A DNA stretch of 24,388 nt, taken from the IMG/VR virus record IMGVR_UViG_3300046009_004891, positions 1 through 24,388 of that record; one strand, written 5' to 3'. This stretch comes from a virus. Both the position numbers and the translations under genes were made by a program. Positions 19,177-24,388 of this stretch are shown in pieces; positions within the stretch are counted from its first letter, which is position 1; every line of letters starts with the position of its first letter. The notes beneath the pieces are model-generated. The model searched no databases, was not told where the DNA came from, and worked only from the letters and a program-made list of their open reading frames with translations.

Positions 19177-19362
19177 GTGAGCCGCATTAAAACCTACCGC
19201 ACAAGTAACTTCGACACAGCTTGCCTTACGTGCCGAGAGAAGCTTAACCTCGGGACACAATTCTCTGTTGAGTACGATCACTCCGGAAAGGAGTGGTTGA
19301 TATCGTACCCGCTCCCTGAGCGAGACGATCTTCCTCCGACTAAACCAACTGAGGTGGTGTGA
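19177..19362 (+). CDS. Small CxxC protein (61 aa)
   Basis: The start is GTG 19177 with CGGAG 7 bases upstream. The product reads MSRIKTYRTSNFDTACLTCR, giving one C-x2-C pair, then LGTQFSVEYDHSGKEWLISY and a Pro-rich end (ERDDLPPTKPTEVV). A single CxxC pair may bind metal as a dimer or be redox-active. No family is recognised. Confidence 0.65.
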   Translation: MSRIKTYRTSNFDTACLTCREKLNLGTQFSVEYDHSGKEWLISYPLPERDDLPPTKPTEVV

Positions 19363-19363
19363 C

Positions 19364-19648
19364 ATGACGTACAACGAACAGATCGAAGACATCCTTGAGA
19401 ACTTTGATTGGGAAAGGTTCCTCAAGCTGTACCACTTCGACCAAGGTGACACCACGTTTAGACGTGTGTTCCCTGACCGGGTTGATAGTTGCCGACGGCT
19501 TGCCCGTGAGCTACTTGAGTCTGTTGCAAAGATGGCACCTCTTGGTGATGAGGTTGCTTGCACTAGCACAGCATGTCTCACTGCCTACAACTGGTACGGT
19601 CGTCTCCGGTTGTGTGCTGAGTTTTGTGATTGGGATACAACGGAGTAA
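19364..19648 (+). CDS. Hypothetical protein (94 aa)
   Basis: ATG 19364 follows the previous TGA by one base, with GAGGTGGTG upstream. The sequence is MTYNEQIEDILENFDWERFL, then RVDSCRRLARELLESVAKMA and a Cys- and Trp-containing end (YNWYGRLRLCAEFCDWDTTE). It is helical and acidic. No family is recognised. It stands just before the polymerase exonuclease gene and may be co-expressed with replication. Confidence 0.7.
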   Translation: MTYNEQIEDILENFDWERFLKLYHFDQGDTTFRRVFPDRVDSCRRLARELLESVAKMAPLGDEVACTSTACLTAYNWYGRLRLCAEFCDWDTTE

Positions 19649-19654
19649 ACTAGA

Positions 19655-20140
19655 ATGACCACCCTCACCCTTGACATCGAGTCGGATGGGCTCATCCCCC
19701 TCATCCAGAACATATGGGTCGTGTGCACAAAGGTGGTTGAGACGGGAGATAAGCGGTCGTTTAGATCGCGGGAGGATTTCCAGCAGTACGTGTCCGATCT
19801 AAACCCAACCTTAGTTGTGGGACACAACATAGCGGGTTTTGACCTCGAAGCTCTCCGTTTTGTGTGGGGTATCGAATACAAGTGGGACACGAAAGGGTGT
19901 TCGTTCAACGGTAAGCCGGTACGGTTTCTTGATACGCTTCAGTTGTCACAATTTTTAAATGCTGACCGACAACCCGGACATTCGCTGGAAGCCTTTGGTG
20001 AGAAGCTCGGTTTGGAGAAGGTCGCCCACGAAGACTGGTCGGTGTATTCAGAAGAGATGTTGATGCGTTGTGACCGGGACGTTGACCTGACTGAGTTGGT
20101 GTTTAAGCGCCTCATCAAGGAGTTGGCAGATTATGAGTGA
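19655..20140 (+). CDS. DNA polymerase 3'-5' exonuclease subunit, T7-like (161 aa)
   Basis: The product is the proofreading domain of a family A polymerase as its own protein. ExoI is LTLDIESDG (D7, E9), matching D5/E7 of T7 gp5; ExoII is VVGHNIAGFDLEAL (D63); ExoIII is YSEEMLMRCDRDVDL (D142). All four metal-binding acids are present, so it should be active. The chain ends at residue 161, close to the domain border in T7 gp5. The next two genes are a small winged-helix-like protein (8-base overlap) and the polymerase domain. Together they would form a two-chain proofreading polymerase; whether the chains bind directly is inferred. Confidence 0.93.
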   Translation: MTTLTLDIESDGLIPLIQNIWVVCTKVVETGDKRSFRSREDFQQYVSDLNPTLVVGHNIAGFDLEALRFVWGIEYKWDTKGCSFNGKPVRFLDTLQLSQFLNADRQPGHSLEAFGEKLGLEKVAHEDWSVYSEEMLMRCDRDVDLTELVFKRLIKELADYE

Positions 20141-20381
20141 CTACGAAGATGAGCGGAGCAAGATCGTATCCTTTCTCCGCAGTGTTGGTACAGCAAAACC
20201 GAGCGACTTCGACGAGCTTCTCTCTGGTCCCGCCGATAACGTGCTCCAAGTCTTTCTGAGCTGGAGGGCCTACGATGAGTCCAACTATCCCTATGCACTA
20301 GGAGAGTTGGTTGAGGAAGGTGTCGTGGAGTTCTGGCAAGATGAAGAGGGCACTTGCTTCTACAAACTGAAAGAGACTTGA
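20133..20381 (+). CDS. Small winged-helix-like protein between the polymerase halves (82 aa)
   Basis: ATG 20133 lies within the last 8 bases of the exonuclease gene. The layout is helix (ERSKIVSFLRSVGTAKPSDF), helix (VLQVFLSWRAYDESNYPYAL), then LGELVEEGVVEFWQDEEGTC and a strand FYKLKET, which suits a winged helix-turn-helix fold ('ALGELVEEGVVEF' as a recognition helix with a wing). It is acidic, which argues against strong DNA binding and for a protein partner. Its location suggests a link between the two polymerase chains or a control of the enzyme. The function is not known. Confidence 0.75.
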   Translation: MSDYEDERSKIVSFLRSVGTAKPSDFDELLSGPADNVLQVFLSWRAYDESNYPYALGELVEEGVVEFWQDEEGTCFYKLKET

Positions 20382-20390
20382 GGAGTACGG

Positions 20391-21944
20391 ATGACGTTAA
20401 ACGAGCTTCTTGAGTGGAAGCCTTACATTTGCTTCTCGATGGATTCGTATCTCACCTCGGTTCGTGGGTTCACGGGTATCGGGTTCAACAAAGAACGCGC
20501 TGAAGGGTTGCTTGTCCGGATCGAAGGAGAGATGACGGAGATTGAGCAAACCATCGAGCCACAACTACCTCCCCGGCCTTTGAACAAAGGAGAGCTAGAC
20601 AAGTATCGGTTCCCAGCCAAGCCGTTTAAGAAGGACGGGTCGCTGTCCAGTTCGATGGTGAACTGGATGGAACGTCTCGGAGCAAAGCTCCACACGGAGC
20701 GGGACATCTTGTTGGAAGGTAACGTGTACCCGATCAAAGGAGGCGAGCCAACCATCATCACTGGACCTATGCGCCTAGCTAATCAGGATGATCTCAAGAA
20801 CTTCCTTATCGCCGAGGGGTGGGTGCCGACCCTTTTCAATTTCAAGCGGGACGAACGAGGGAAGCCAGCTCGTGACGAGAAAGGAAACATCATCCTCACT
20901 ACCCCTAAACTCCAAGAGAACGGTCGCCTATGTCCGAACCTTGAAGAAATGGCAGGTGATATGGTACGTCCTGTGGTTCGTTGGCTTAGCCTACGCAACC
21001 GCAAGTCTGTGATTGAAGGGTGGCTCGGGAACGAGCGGCTTGCGTACGACGGCCGGTTGAGTGCTGGTGCTAGTGGGTACACACCTACGTTTCGGAAGAG
21101 ACACAGCACGGTGGTCAATCTCCCTCGCGCTGATGGCAAAACTATTTACGGCGCTGAGATTCGTTCTTTGTTTTACACACCACGACCGGGTTATGTTCTT
21201 GTGGGGTATGATGCCTCCGGGCTGGAAGCCCGAGTGGAGGCTCACTACACGAAAGGCTACCCCGGAGGTGAAGCCTACGCTTACGACTTGATTGAAGGGG
21301 ACATTCACACCAACACAGCGGTCAAGATGTTCTCGGACAAGCTGGCTCACCTCAAACCAGAAGAGATTCACAAGGAACACCCGGATGTTAAGCCACTGCG
21401 TAACAAAGCGAAGACGCTGAAGTACGCGGCAAGTTACGGTGCATCTGCCAAGAAGATAGCATCTACCTTGGGTGTGTCTCAAGCCGAAGGCGAGGCCATC
21501 TTCCAAGCGTTTTGGGATGCGGCAGCGCCGTTGGCTACGTTGCGGGACAGACTCACCCAGCACTGGGAGCAGAACGGTAAGACAAAGATTCGTGGGCTGG
21601 ACAAGCGGTGGATCATGACGCGTATGAAGCACGCCTTGGTGAACAGCGCTCAGCAAAGTGCGGGAGCGGTCATCTTCCAGTACGCCACTTTGTTTATGCA
21701 CAAGTGGCTCAACGGATTGGTAGTTGACAACGACAACGTCCTGGCGTACAATTTCAAATCCCGGTTTGTGTACCCCGTGGCTGAGATGCACGATGAAGCC
21801 CTGTGGGAAGTCCCAAAAGAACTAGCCGACGAGTTCAGGGAACTCGGGGAGAGGTCACTCACGGAGGCAGGTAAGTACCTCAAGGTCAAGGTGCCCATCC
21901 TTGGCGAAGGTAAGGTCGGAGATACATGGGCGAGCGTCCACTAA
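20391..21944 (+). CDS. Family A DNA polymerase, polymerase subunit, T7-like (517 aa)
   Basis: It should copy the phage genome. Motif A is LVGYDASGLEARVEAHY (D274), motif B RNKAKTLKYAASYG (R337, K341, Y345, Y349), and motif C MHDEALWEV (H467, D468, E469); all catalytic residues of T7 gp5 are there. The 3'-5' exonuclease domain is missing and is encoded at 19655-20140; 161 plus 517 residues is close to T7 gp5's 704. Residues about 30-200 would form the thumb and preceding parts. ATG 20391 has GAGGAG 6 bases upstream. A thioredoxin-binding insertion is not obvious by eye, so processivity may depend on another factor. Confidence 0.97.
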   Translation: MTLNELLEWKPYICFSMDSYLTSVRGFTGIGFNKERAEGLLVRIEGEMTEIEQTIEPQLPPRPLNKGELDKYRFPAKPFKKDGSLSSSMVNWMERLGAKLHTERDILLEGNVYPIKGGEPTIITGPMRLANQDDLKNFLIAEGWVPTLFNFKRDERGKPARDEKGNIILTTPKLQENGRLCPNLEEMAGDMVRPVVRWLSLRNRKSVIEGWLGNERLAYDGRLSAGASGYTPTFRKRHSTVVNLPRADGKTIYGAEIRSLFYTPRPGYVLVGYDASGLEARVEAHYTKGYPGGEAYAYDLIEGDIHTNTAVKMFSDKLAHLKPEEIHKEHPDVKPLRNKAKTLKYAASYGASAKKIASTLGVSQAEGEAIFQAFWDAAAPLATLRDRLTQHWEQNGKTKIRGLDKRWIMTRMKHALVNSAQQSAGAVIFQYATLFMHKWLNGLVVDNDNVLAYNFKSRFVYPVAEMHDEALWEVPKELADEFRELGERSLTEAGKYLKVKVPILGEGKVGDTWASVH

Positions 21945-21966
21945 ACCAAACGGAAGAACACACCAA

Positions 21967-22176
21967 ATGAAGATCATCAACAAGAGCGGTAACGAATGTT
22001 GTGATTCAGAGGACACCTTTTATGTCGTATTGTACAAACAATACGATGACTACTGGGAAGGGGGTTCGTTCCGTTGTTCCGCGGACATGAAGTACGCTAC
22101 CGAAGAGGTGGCTATCTCGTATGCCGATCCGGGCGGGGTAGTTGCCAAAGTAACCCTCGTCGCTAAGATTGTTTAA
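21967..22176 (+). CDS. Hypothetical small protein (69 aa)
   Basis: ATG 21967 follows GGAAG by about 11 bases; the open frame upstream lies within the polymerase gene. The product is MKIINKSGNECCDSEDTFYV, then VLYKQYDDYWEGGSFRCSAD and a beta-type end (YADPGGVVAKVTLVAKIV). C11, C12 and C42 are the only cysteines. No family is recognised. It separates the polymerase and the SSB-like gene. Confidence 0.65.
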   Translation: MKIINKSGNECCDSEDTFYVVLYKQYDDYWEGGSFRCSADMKYATEEVAISYADPGGVVAKVTLVAKIV

Positions 22177-22206
22177 CCAACACTGACACTAGGAACCAAA
22201 TCCAAA

Positions 22207-23205
22207 ATGACTTTTCAGTTCAACCCCCTGAAGACCAACAATACTTCGGATGAATCCAAGCCGAAGGTCGATTACAACGAAGTCAACGCCCACGTTATTG
22301 AACGTGCTGGCACGGCTACCAAGGCCCGCTCCATCCCCGGCTACATCTCTTCCATCGTGGACCTTGGTGTCCAGCCTCGTACTATCGAGACGGAAGTGAA
22401 GCCCGGCGAAGAGTACCCTGAGGATGCCGAGTATTACACCGGCCAATGGGGAGACCAGAAGGGTAAGCCCTGTGTTCGGTTCACCGTTCCTGCGAAGCAG
22501 GCGATTGCCATTACTGTGGATTTCCCACAGATCATGGTGGACAAGGGCCAGTTCTTCGGTGACAGCCACGAGCTTCCGCTCCGTCTGATCCTCAACGGTG
22601 AGCGCCTTGTCCAGAACGACGAGGGTAAGTGGCAGCCGCAAGTCCAGAAGCTGATCTACCTGTCGGAGAAGAAGCACGAAGATGGTACGTGGGCTGTGGC
22701 TAAGAACGCACTGCTCCACAACCTTGCCGCTGCGGCTGGTATCCTTGATGCACAGGGCTACTTCAACGTCAACCGTATCGGTGAGCTGCTGGGTCAGTGC
22801 CTCCAGTTCCAGTTCCGTGTGTACATGAAGCCGGGCAAGAATGGCAAGTCGTACTACACCGAGGAGATCAAGCTGGCAGGTATTGTCCCCGAGGGTGTCA
22901 GTGCCCCGGCTATGCCTGAGGGTGTGGTCAACGGTATTGTGTGGTCGGATGGAACCAAGCCCGATGCTGATGATGTGAGTAAGCTACGCCTCTCCATCCG
23001 CAACACGATCCGTAACGCCACCAACTTCAAGGGCTCAACCATCGAGAATCTCCTTGACAAGCCCCGCGAACAGAACGACAATAGTCGTCCCGTTAACCCT
23101 TCTACTGAAGTAACCAAGCCGAAGGCTGCGGCTAAGACAGCTCCCGCGAAAGCGGTGAGTTGGGAAGATGATGAACCCGAGGATGTCGATAGCCCGTTCG
23201 GTTGA
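22207..23205 (+). CDS. Probable single-stranded DNA-binding protein (332 aa)
   Basis: The protein probably coats single-stranded DNA during replication. The core has strand-rich parts (PEDAEYYTGQWGDQKGKPCV, RFTVPAKQAIAITVDFPQIM) and a lysine-rich region before the tail (EVTKPKAAAKTAPAKA). It ends SWEDDEPEDVDSPFG, an acidic tail with Phe near the end, as in bacterial SSB and T7 gp2.5, where it recruits partners. The core does not match a family by eye; the tail, the linker and its place behind the polymerase are the arguments. The ribosome site is weak (AGGAA). GC3 is high here, suggesting strong expression. Confidence 0.65.
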   Translation: MTFQFNPLKTNNTSDESKPKVDYNEVNAHVIERAGTATKARSIPGYISSIVDLGVQPRTIETEVKPGEEYPEDAEYYTGQWGDQKGKPCVRFTVPAKQAIAITVDFPQIMVDKGQFFGDSHELPLRLILNGERLVQNDEGKWQPQVQKLIYLSEKKHEDGTWAVAKNALLHNLAAAAGILDAQGYFNVNRIGELLGQCLQFQFRVYMKPGKNGKSYYTEEIKLAGIVPEGVSAPAMPEGVVNGIVWSDGTKPDADDVSKLRLSIRNTIRNATNFKGSTIENLLDKPREQNDNSRPVNPSTEVTKPKAAAKTAPAKAVSWEDDEPEDVDSPFG

Positions 23206-23215
23206 GGAGTGAGTT

Positions 23216-23395
23216 GTGACCAATGAGCGAAAGACTCTCACTGAGTTGGAATATCTCCGCTTGTTCTTCCGCTTTGCGGATTGGGATTCCCTCACCAAGA
23301 CATCGCGTGAGTGGATTAACTGGTCAATCGAAGAGTTTACCTGTAAGCGTGTTCCGTCCAAGTACCGAATCACCGAAGAGGAAAACACCAAGTGA
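23216..23395 (+). CDS. Hypothetical small protein (59 aa)
   Basis: The frame runs from GTG 23216, with GAGGAG 7 bases upstream, to TGA 23393-23395, which overlaps the next GTG (GTGA). The product is MTNERKTLTELEYLRLFFRF, then WDSLTKTSREWINWSIEEFT and a basic/acidic end (KRVPSKYRITEEENTK). It is aromatic-rich and helical. No family is recognised. The ribosome site and coupling support a real gene. Confidence 0.75.
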   Translation: MTNERKTLTELEYLRLFFRFADWDSLTKTSREWINWSIEEFTCKRVPSKYRITEEENTK

Positions 23396-23670
23396 CCACG
23401 CCTGCTGTTGGTGATGTAGTTTTGGTCAGGTGCATTGTCACCGGAACCGGAGTAACCACCACCACGTTCACCATCCACCGAAATAACCGTCGTTTCAATG
23501 CGAAGAAATTCTCCCGATATGAGGAGGCTCGGTCGTATGTACGGAAGTGGATTCGGAAGAACACCGAATCACTTCCCATCGGAGCCAGTGTGTTTGACTA
23601 CTCGAATAACGAGTACCGCAACCCTTCAGTCAGCCGATACGGGTTCTCGATTAAGCGGGTGGAGGGTTAA
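23392..23670 (+). CDS. Hypothetical protein (92 aa)
   Basis: GTG 23392 overlaps the previous stop, with GAGGAA upstream. It reads MTTPAVGDVVLVRCIVTGTG, a beta-rich 'GD.V.V' opening, then HRNNRRFNAKKFSRYEEARS, strongly basic, and ends with YGFSIKRVEG. The small beta-barrel look and basic middle would fit nucleic-acid binding; this is inference. The next gene begins immediately at the following base. Confidence 0.7.
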   Translation: MTTPAVGDVVLVRCIVTGTGVTTTTFTIHRNNRRFNAKKFSRYEEARSYVRKWIRKNTESLPIGASVFDYSNNEYRNPSVSRYGFSIKRVEG

Positions 23671-23877
23671 GTGCTTACTGTTGGGCGTTTGGTAGAGATT
23701 TTGCAAAAGTGTGACCAGTCTCTTCCCGTAGCTTACAGGTGCTTCAGCGAATTCTGTCTGATGGAGGAGTTCCAAGTGGGTGTCGACACTCTTTCCCTTG
23801 CACGCGAAGACGGGTGGGTGCCTCGATCACGTCCAGACAAAGAGACAACGGAGTATTTCCTCTTTCCCGGCAACTAA
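23671..23877 (+). CDS. Conserved-looking phage protein ending DGWV...RPDK..YFLFPGN (68 aa)
   Basis: GTG 23671 is preceded by GGAGG at 5 bases. The sequence MLTVGRLVEILQKCDQSLPV, then AYRCFSEFCLMEEFQVG and DGWVPRSRPDKETTEYFLFP, matches a short protein common in phages and prophages ('TV..LI..L...DP.LPV......E........DGWV....PDK....YLVFPGN'). The function is not known to me. It is the last gene before the tRNA. Confidence 0.85.
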   Translation: MLTVGRLVEILQKCDQSLPVAYRCFSEFCLMEEFQVGVDTLSLAREDGWVPRSRPDKETTEYFLFPGN

Positions 23878-23897
23878 TTATGCAACTCCGCATAATT
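23876..23897. promoter_or_regulatory. Perfect 8-bp inverted repeat before the tRNA
   Basis: AATTATGC (23876-23883) and GCATAATT (23890-23897) are exact inverted copies around AACTCC. The left arm covers part of the preceding TAA stop. It may be an operator or an AT-rich stem. No good -35/-10 pair goes with it, although GATAAT follows at 23901-23906. Confidence 0.5.
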
Positions 23898-23924
23898 GAT
23901 GATAATTTCACATAAGCAAGATGA

Positions 23925-24001
23925 TGCGGGTTAACTCAACTGGTTAGAGTGCCAGCCTTTGAAGCTGGAAGTTGTGAGTTCGAGTCTCACACCCGCTGCC
24001 A
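23925..24001 (+). tRNA. tRNA-Gln (anticodon UUG), CCA encoded
   Basis: All arms can be paired by eye: D stem ACTC/GAGT, anticodon stem CCAGC/GCTGG with loop CTTTGAA (anticodon TTG at 23959-23961), T stem GTGAG/CTCAC with loop TTCGAGT, acceptor TGCGGGT/ACCCGCT, discriminator G and encoded CCA (23999-24001). The first acceptor pair is U1-U72, a mismatch; bacterial tRNA-Gln commonly has a weak U1-A72, and GlnRS is known to open the first pair. The tRNA would read CAA/CAG codons for the phage. Confidence 0.95.
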
Positions 24002-24005
24002 CATA

Positions 24006-24130
24006 CAAGGTGAAATGCGCAGTGGCGATGCGCAGCAAGTCAGTTAGCCGCAGTGAGAGAGCCCGGCCGTTAGGTTCGGACTGCAACCGGAGCCACTCAG
24101 GTTAAGCCGGGATCGCTTCCGGTCACCTTG
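24006..24130 (+). ncRNA. Unrecognised structured RNA next to the tRNA
   Basis: Between the tRNA and the terminator, CAAGGTGA (24006-24013) pairs with TCACCTTG (24123-24130) over 8 bp. Inside are TGCGC/GCGCA (24016-24020 with 24030-24034, loop AGTGGCGAT like a D loop), GCAGT/ACTGC (24050-24054 with 24080-24084), and CCGGAGC/GCTTCCGG (24087-24093 with 24115-24122, one bulge) abutting the closing stem. CCCGGC (24062-24067) can also pair with GCCGGG (24106-24111), making a pseudoknot. It encodes no supported protein. It looks like a branched, tRNA-like RNA of about 125 nt, but matches no RNA class I can name. Confidence 0.5.
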
Positions 24131-24175
24131 TTCTATCTCGGTCATACGATTGGACCAAAACTAATCTTACTTACC

Positions 24176-24213
24176 GCCCCGGTGCTTTCCTAGACCGGGG
24201 CTTTTCTTTCTTC
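24176..24213 (+). terminator. Strong rho-independent terminator
   Basis: GCCCCGGT (24176-24183) and ACCGGGGC (24194-24201) form a perfect 8-bp stem with a 10-base loop, followed by TTTTCTTTCTTC. It should end the transcript that contains the replication genes, the tRNA and the structured RNA. Confidence 0.9.
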
Positions 24214-24228
24214 AGATCACGGGGACAA

Positions 24229-24388
24229 ATGAAAGCCGTCTGGGTTTGCACATTGTTTGACGATGAAAAGACACGAGAGGCGTGTGGCCTTCTAAACCGA
24301 ATGGAGGCGGCTTGGGACGACGCTCGTAATACTTGCCCACCCGAGCTAGAGTTTTTCACCGAGCACCTTCCTTTCGGATCGGTAGTGA
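24229..24388 (+). CDS. Partial hypothetical gene at the right edge
   Basis: ATG 24229 follows GGGGA by about 4 bases and the frame is still open at the window end, giving 53 residues. It begins MKAVWVCTLFDDEKTREACG and continues helical (LLNRMEAAWDDARNTCPPEL), then EFFTEHLPFGSVV. It lies after a strong terminator, so it should belong to a new transcription unit, though no promoter is clear. No family is recognised from this part. Confidence 0.65.
   Translation, partial: MKAVWVCTLFDDEKTREACGLLNRMEAAWDDARNTCPPELEFFTEHLPFGSVV

Noticed and set aside
20991-21791. Minus-strand frame of 266 codons opposite the polymerase
   Set aside because: It is antisense to the polymerase motifs, has no ribosome site, and its composition reflects the complement of the real gene.
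24002-24130. Second tRNA or group I intron next to tRNA-Gln
   Set aside because: The RNA is too long for a normal tRNA, lacks a proper 7-base T loop and a readable anticodon arm, and the tRNA-Gln gene itself is uninterrupted; conserved group I core elements were not seen.

Overview
The window reads as part of a tailed, probably virulent bacteriophage genome. Genes are tightly packed, most plus-strand genes overlap by 1-11 bases (ATGA, GTGA or TAATG junctions), and many begin with GTG or TTG behind good Shine-Dalgarno sites. Tail-type and lysis genes sit beside a compact T7-like replication set, and most other genes are small proteins of a kind seen mainly in phages. Composition is moderately GC-rich. 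The sigma70-like promoters, and small families familiar from phages of Pseudomonadota (a DUF551-like protein, WNPLTDDGDA-type and 'ANARLIAAAPELL'-type proteins), suggest a proteobacterial host. The host genus cannot be named from this sequence. No integrase, repressor or attachment site was seen here.

Layout. Bases 1-5559 are read leftward (minus strand): a zinc-ribbon-like hypothetical gene (5559-4858), then an AT-rich gap, four small genes (4443-3340, one resembling the isolated Ia domain of NAD-dependent DNA ligase), a promoter, a small protein, a tail-fibre-like protein, a LamG-like protein, a possible overlapping membrane protein, a GH24 endolysin with a C-terminal membrane segment, and a truncated gene with an 'SGWG' beta-type motif. 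Each leftward block has a good TTGACA-17-(TACAAT/TATCAA) promoter. Bases 5560-6304 form a 745-base divergent noncoding region with iteron-like repeats and palindromes.

Bases 6305-16175 are read rightward and hold about 30 small, mostly unknown genes, probably early genes acting on the host. The most striking encodes 23 octapeptide repeats built on 24-bp DNA units, reminiscent of bacterial ice-nucleation proteins. Two tandem paralogues, a DUF551-like protein, small membrane proteins and one unusually GC-rich coiled-coil gene are also here.

Bases 16181-23205 hold the replication module: a T7 gp4-like primase-helicase (with a plausible internal start for a helicase-only form), an AT-hook/HNH endonuclease locus split across two frames, a family A DNA polymerase split into separate exonuclease and polymerase genes with a small winged-helix-like gene between them, and an SSB-like protein with an acidic C-terminal tail. 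Three small genes follow, then tRNA-Gln(UUG), an unexplained structured RNA of about 125 nt, a strong terminator, and a gene that runs off the window.

The helicase-primase, exonuclease, polymerase, SSB-like protein and HNH/endonuclease-VII-like nuclease would together make a nearly self-sufficient replisome. The small genes upstream are likely takeover or accessory functions, and the leftward genes provide adsorption appendages and lysis.
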